Shown here in pieces: positions 6,214-7,095 of a stretch of DNA of 7,095 nt; the first letter of the stretch is position 1, and every line of letters starts with the position of its first letter. The stretch comes from an uncultured Ruminococcus sp. (lineage in GTDB: Bacteria; Bacillota; Clostridia; Oscillospirales; Acutalibacteraceae). The translations under genes and the position numbers were made by a program. The DNA lies in the NCBI GenBank assembly GCA_902797065.1, contig CADBRK010000276.1, forward strand, positions 1 through 7,095, in the 5' to 3' direction. The notes below the pieces were generated by a model. The model was not told the DNA's origin. It saw only the letters and a list, made by a program, of their open reading frames with translations, and searched no databases.

Positions 6214-7095
6214 TCAATACGGCACTACAAGTGTAATTGATGTATCTTCGTATTTGTCGCCTGTCTTGGTATCGGCAATTATTATCTTCAAATAAGTTGT
6301 TTCTACAGGCTGCGGGAATTCGATCGTCTGAAGTCCCATATCGTCGGGATCTATATCTGCGGTGTATGTTTCTCCGTTCGAGAACTCAAACGTCACCTTT
6401 GACATACGGCTGTTATTGTTAAATGTGGTTTTGTCTTTTGTGTATCCGTTTTTAATCTGACAACCGCTGACTGTCTGCACGTTATTGTCGTACATCATTA
6501 TGTATTCACCTATTCCGTCTCCGTCTACACCCTCGCTCCAGCAAGTATTGTCGTCATGAAGCGCATTTGTTACATCGTAAGTGTAACCCGGTTCGGGTTT
6601 AAGCGTAGAGGAAGCCATTACATTATGGAACACGGGCTTGCCGTCCGACGAATCGGAAGATGTGGGACTCGACTCTTTGCCCTGCGAGACAAGGAAGCTT
6701 ACCGTCTTGCCCTTCTCAACATACGTACCCTCGGGGGTGTCCTGAGAAATTACGGCGTCCTTCGGGTAGCTGTCACTATATCCATACGTATAAGCTACCT
6801 TTAATCCTGCGCCTTCAAGCTCTTTCTTAACATCGTTAATATCTCTGCCGGTATAGTCCTCAAGCTTGACATAATTTGACATATCCTTGCCCTTTGACAC
6901 AACAAGAAACACCTCGGAGTTTTTCTTTACGTAGCTGCTCTCGCCGTTATCGCCTTCGGGATCCTGTGAGATGATACGATTTTCCTCAACGGTCTCGCTG
7001 TACCGGTACTCTTTTATCCTCGGAATGAGAGAACAGTCTTTAATTCGGCTCTGAGCGTCCTCAAGGTAGTACCCTACAACATTTGGAACCTGAAC
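6214..7095 (-). CDS. PASTA-repeat protein with C-terminal NADase-type glycan-binding domain (N-terminus beyond the right edge)
   Basis: The frame is open from the right edge to a TGA at 6214-6216, giving the last 293 residues. Residues 1-69 form one PASTA repeat (starts VQVPNVVGYYLEDAQ; IISQDPEG; VKKNSEVFLVVSKG). Residues 72-138 form a second, more divergent one (YVKLEDYTGRDINDVKKELEGAGL; AVISQDTPEGTYVEKGKTVSFLVSQG). A Ser/Thr-rich linker (about 139-151) leads to a discoidin-like domain (about 154-293) with the signature of NADase-type glycan-binding domains: TNALHDDNTCWSEGVDGDGIGEYI, then KNGYTKDKTTFNNNSRMSKVTFEFSNG. PASTA repeats usually sit outside the membrane in Ser/Thr kinases or penicillin-binding proteins and bind muropeptides. 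No kinase or transpeptidase sequence is inside the window, so the N-terminal part is unknown; a membrane-anchored kinase is one possibility. A GTG at 6910-6912 lies inside the first PASTA repeat and is not a start. Confidence 0.9.
   Translation of the reverse strand, partial: VQVPNVVGYYLEDAQSRIKDCSLIPRIKEYRYSETVEENRIISQDPEGDNGESSYVKKNSEVFLVVSKGKDMSNYVKLEDYTGRDINDVKKELEGAGLKVAYTYGYSDSYPKDAVISQDTPEGTYVEKGKTVSFLVSQGKESSPTSSDSSDGKPVFHNVMASSTLKPEPGYTYDVTNALHDDNTCWSEGVDGDGIGEYIMMYDNNVQTVSGCQIKNGYTKDKTTFNNNSRMSKVTFEFSNGETYTADIDPDDMGLQTIEFPQPVETTYLKIIIADTKTGDKYEDTSITLVVPY

Noticed and set aside
6910..6912. GTG start for the PASTA/glycan-binding protein
   Set aside because: The codon lies in the middle of a PASTA repeat and the same frame stays open with PASTA sequence to the right edge, so the gene is simply cut by the window.
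1..7095. Possible defence, toxin-antitoxin, mobile or CRISPR system
   Set aside because: No nuclease, transposase, integrase, reverse transcriptase, repeat array or small toxin-antitoxin pair is visible. All long frames match housekeeping or envelope-associated families.

Overview
The window looks like chromosomal DNA from a low-to-moderate-GC Firmicute of class Clostridia, most like Ruminococcus or another Oscillospiraceae. That is an inference from the gene families (a YfhO-type membrane protein, a PepV-like M20 dipeptidase, a DUF975-like membrane protein, DegV, and PASTA plus an NADase-type glycan-binding domain), strong AGGAGG-type ribosome binding sites, and very AT-rich intergenic DNA beside more balanced coding DNA. 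There is no rRNA, tRNA, CRISPR array, insertion sequence or phage gene, and coding density is high.

Left part (1-4582, all minus strand): a three-gene run transcribed right to left. A 944-residue YfhO-family polytopic membrane protein comes first, then 35 bases later a 456-residue PepV-type M20 metallopeptidase, then 11 bases later the first 110 codons of a DUF975-like membrane protein that runs off the left edge. No terminator or promoter-sized gap separates them, so they are probably one operon read from a promoter near 4650.

Centre (4583-4846): a 264-base AT-rich divergent intergenic region. It holds two outward-facing extended -10 promoters, each with the core TGTTATAAT, one for yfhO and one for degV. 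It also holds three inverted-repeat elements, including a perfect 16-bp palindrome over the predicted yfhO transcription start. This is the most information-dense non-coding piece of the window.

Right part (4847-6162, plus strand): a DegV/FakB-type fatty-acid-binding protein and a GNAT acetyltransferase overlap by ATGA, a translationally coupled two-gene operon. It ends at a hairpin terminator (6172-6212) that can also serve the convergent gene. That gene (6214-7095, minus strand, N-terminus off the right edge) encodes a protein with at least two PASTA repeats, a Ser-rich linker and a C-terminal discoidin-like NADase-type glycan-binding domain.

Several products point to the cell envelope (YfhO: glycopolymer or lipid-linked sugar transfer; DegV: fatty-acid handling; PASTA: muropeptide sensing; glycan-binding domain), but nothing in the sequence ties them into one pathway. 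I see no clear evidence of a new defence or mobile system. The best leads are the PASTA/glycan-binding fusion, the long charged tail on YfhO and the palindrome-rich divergent promoter.
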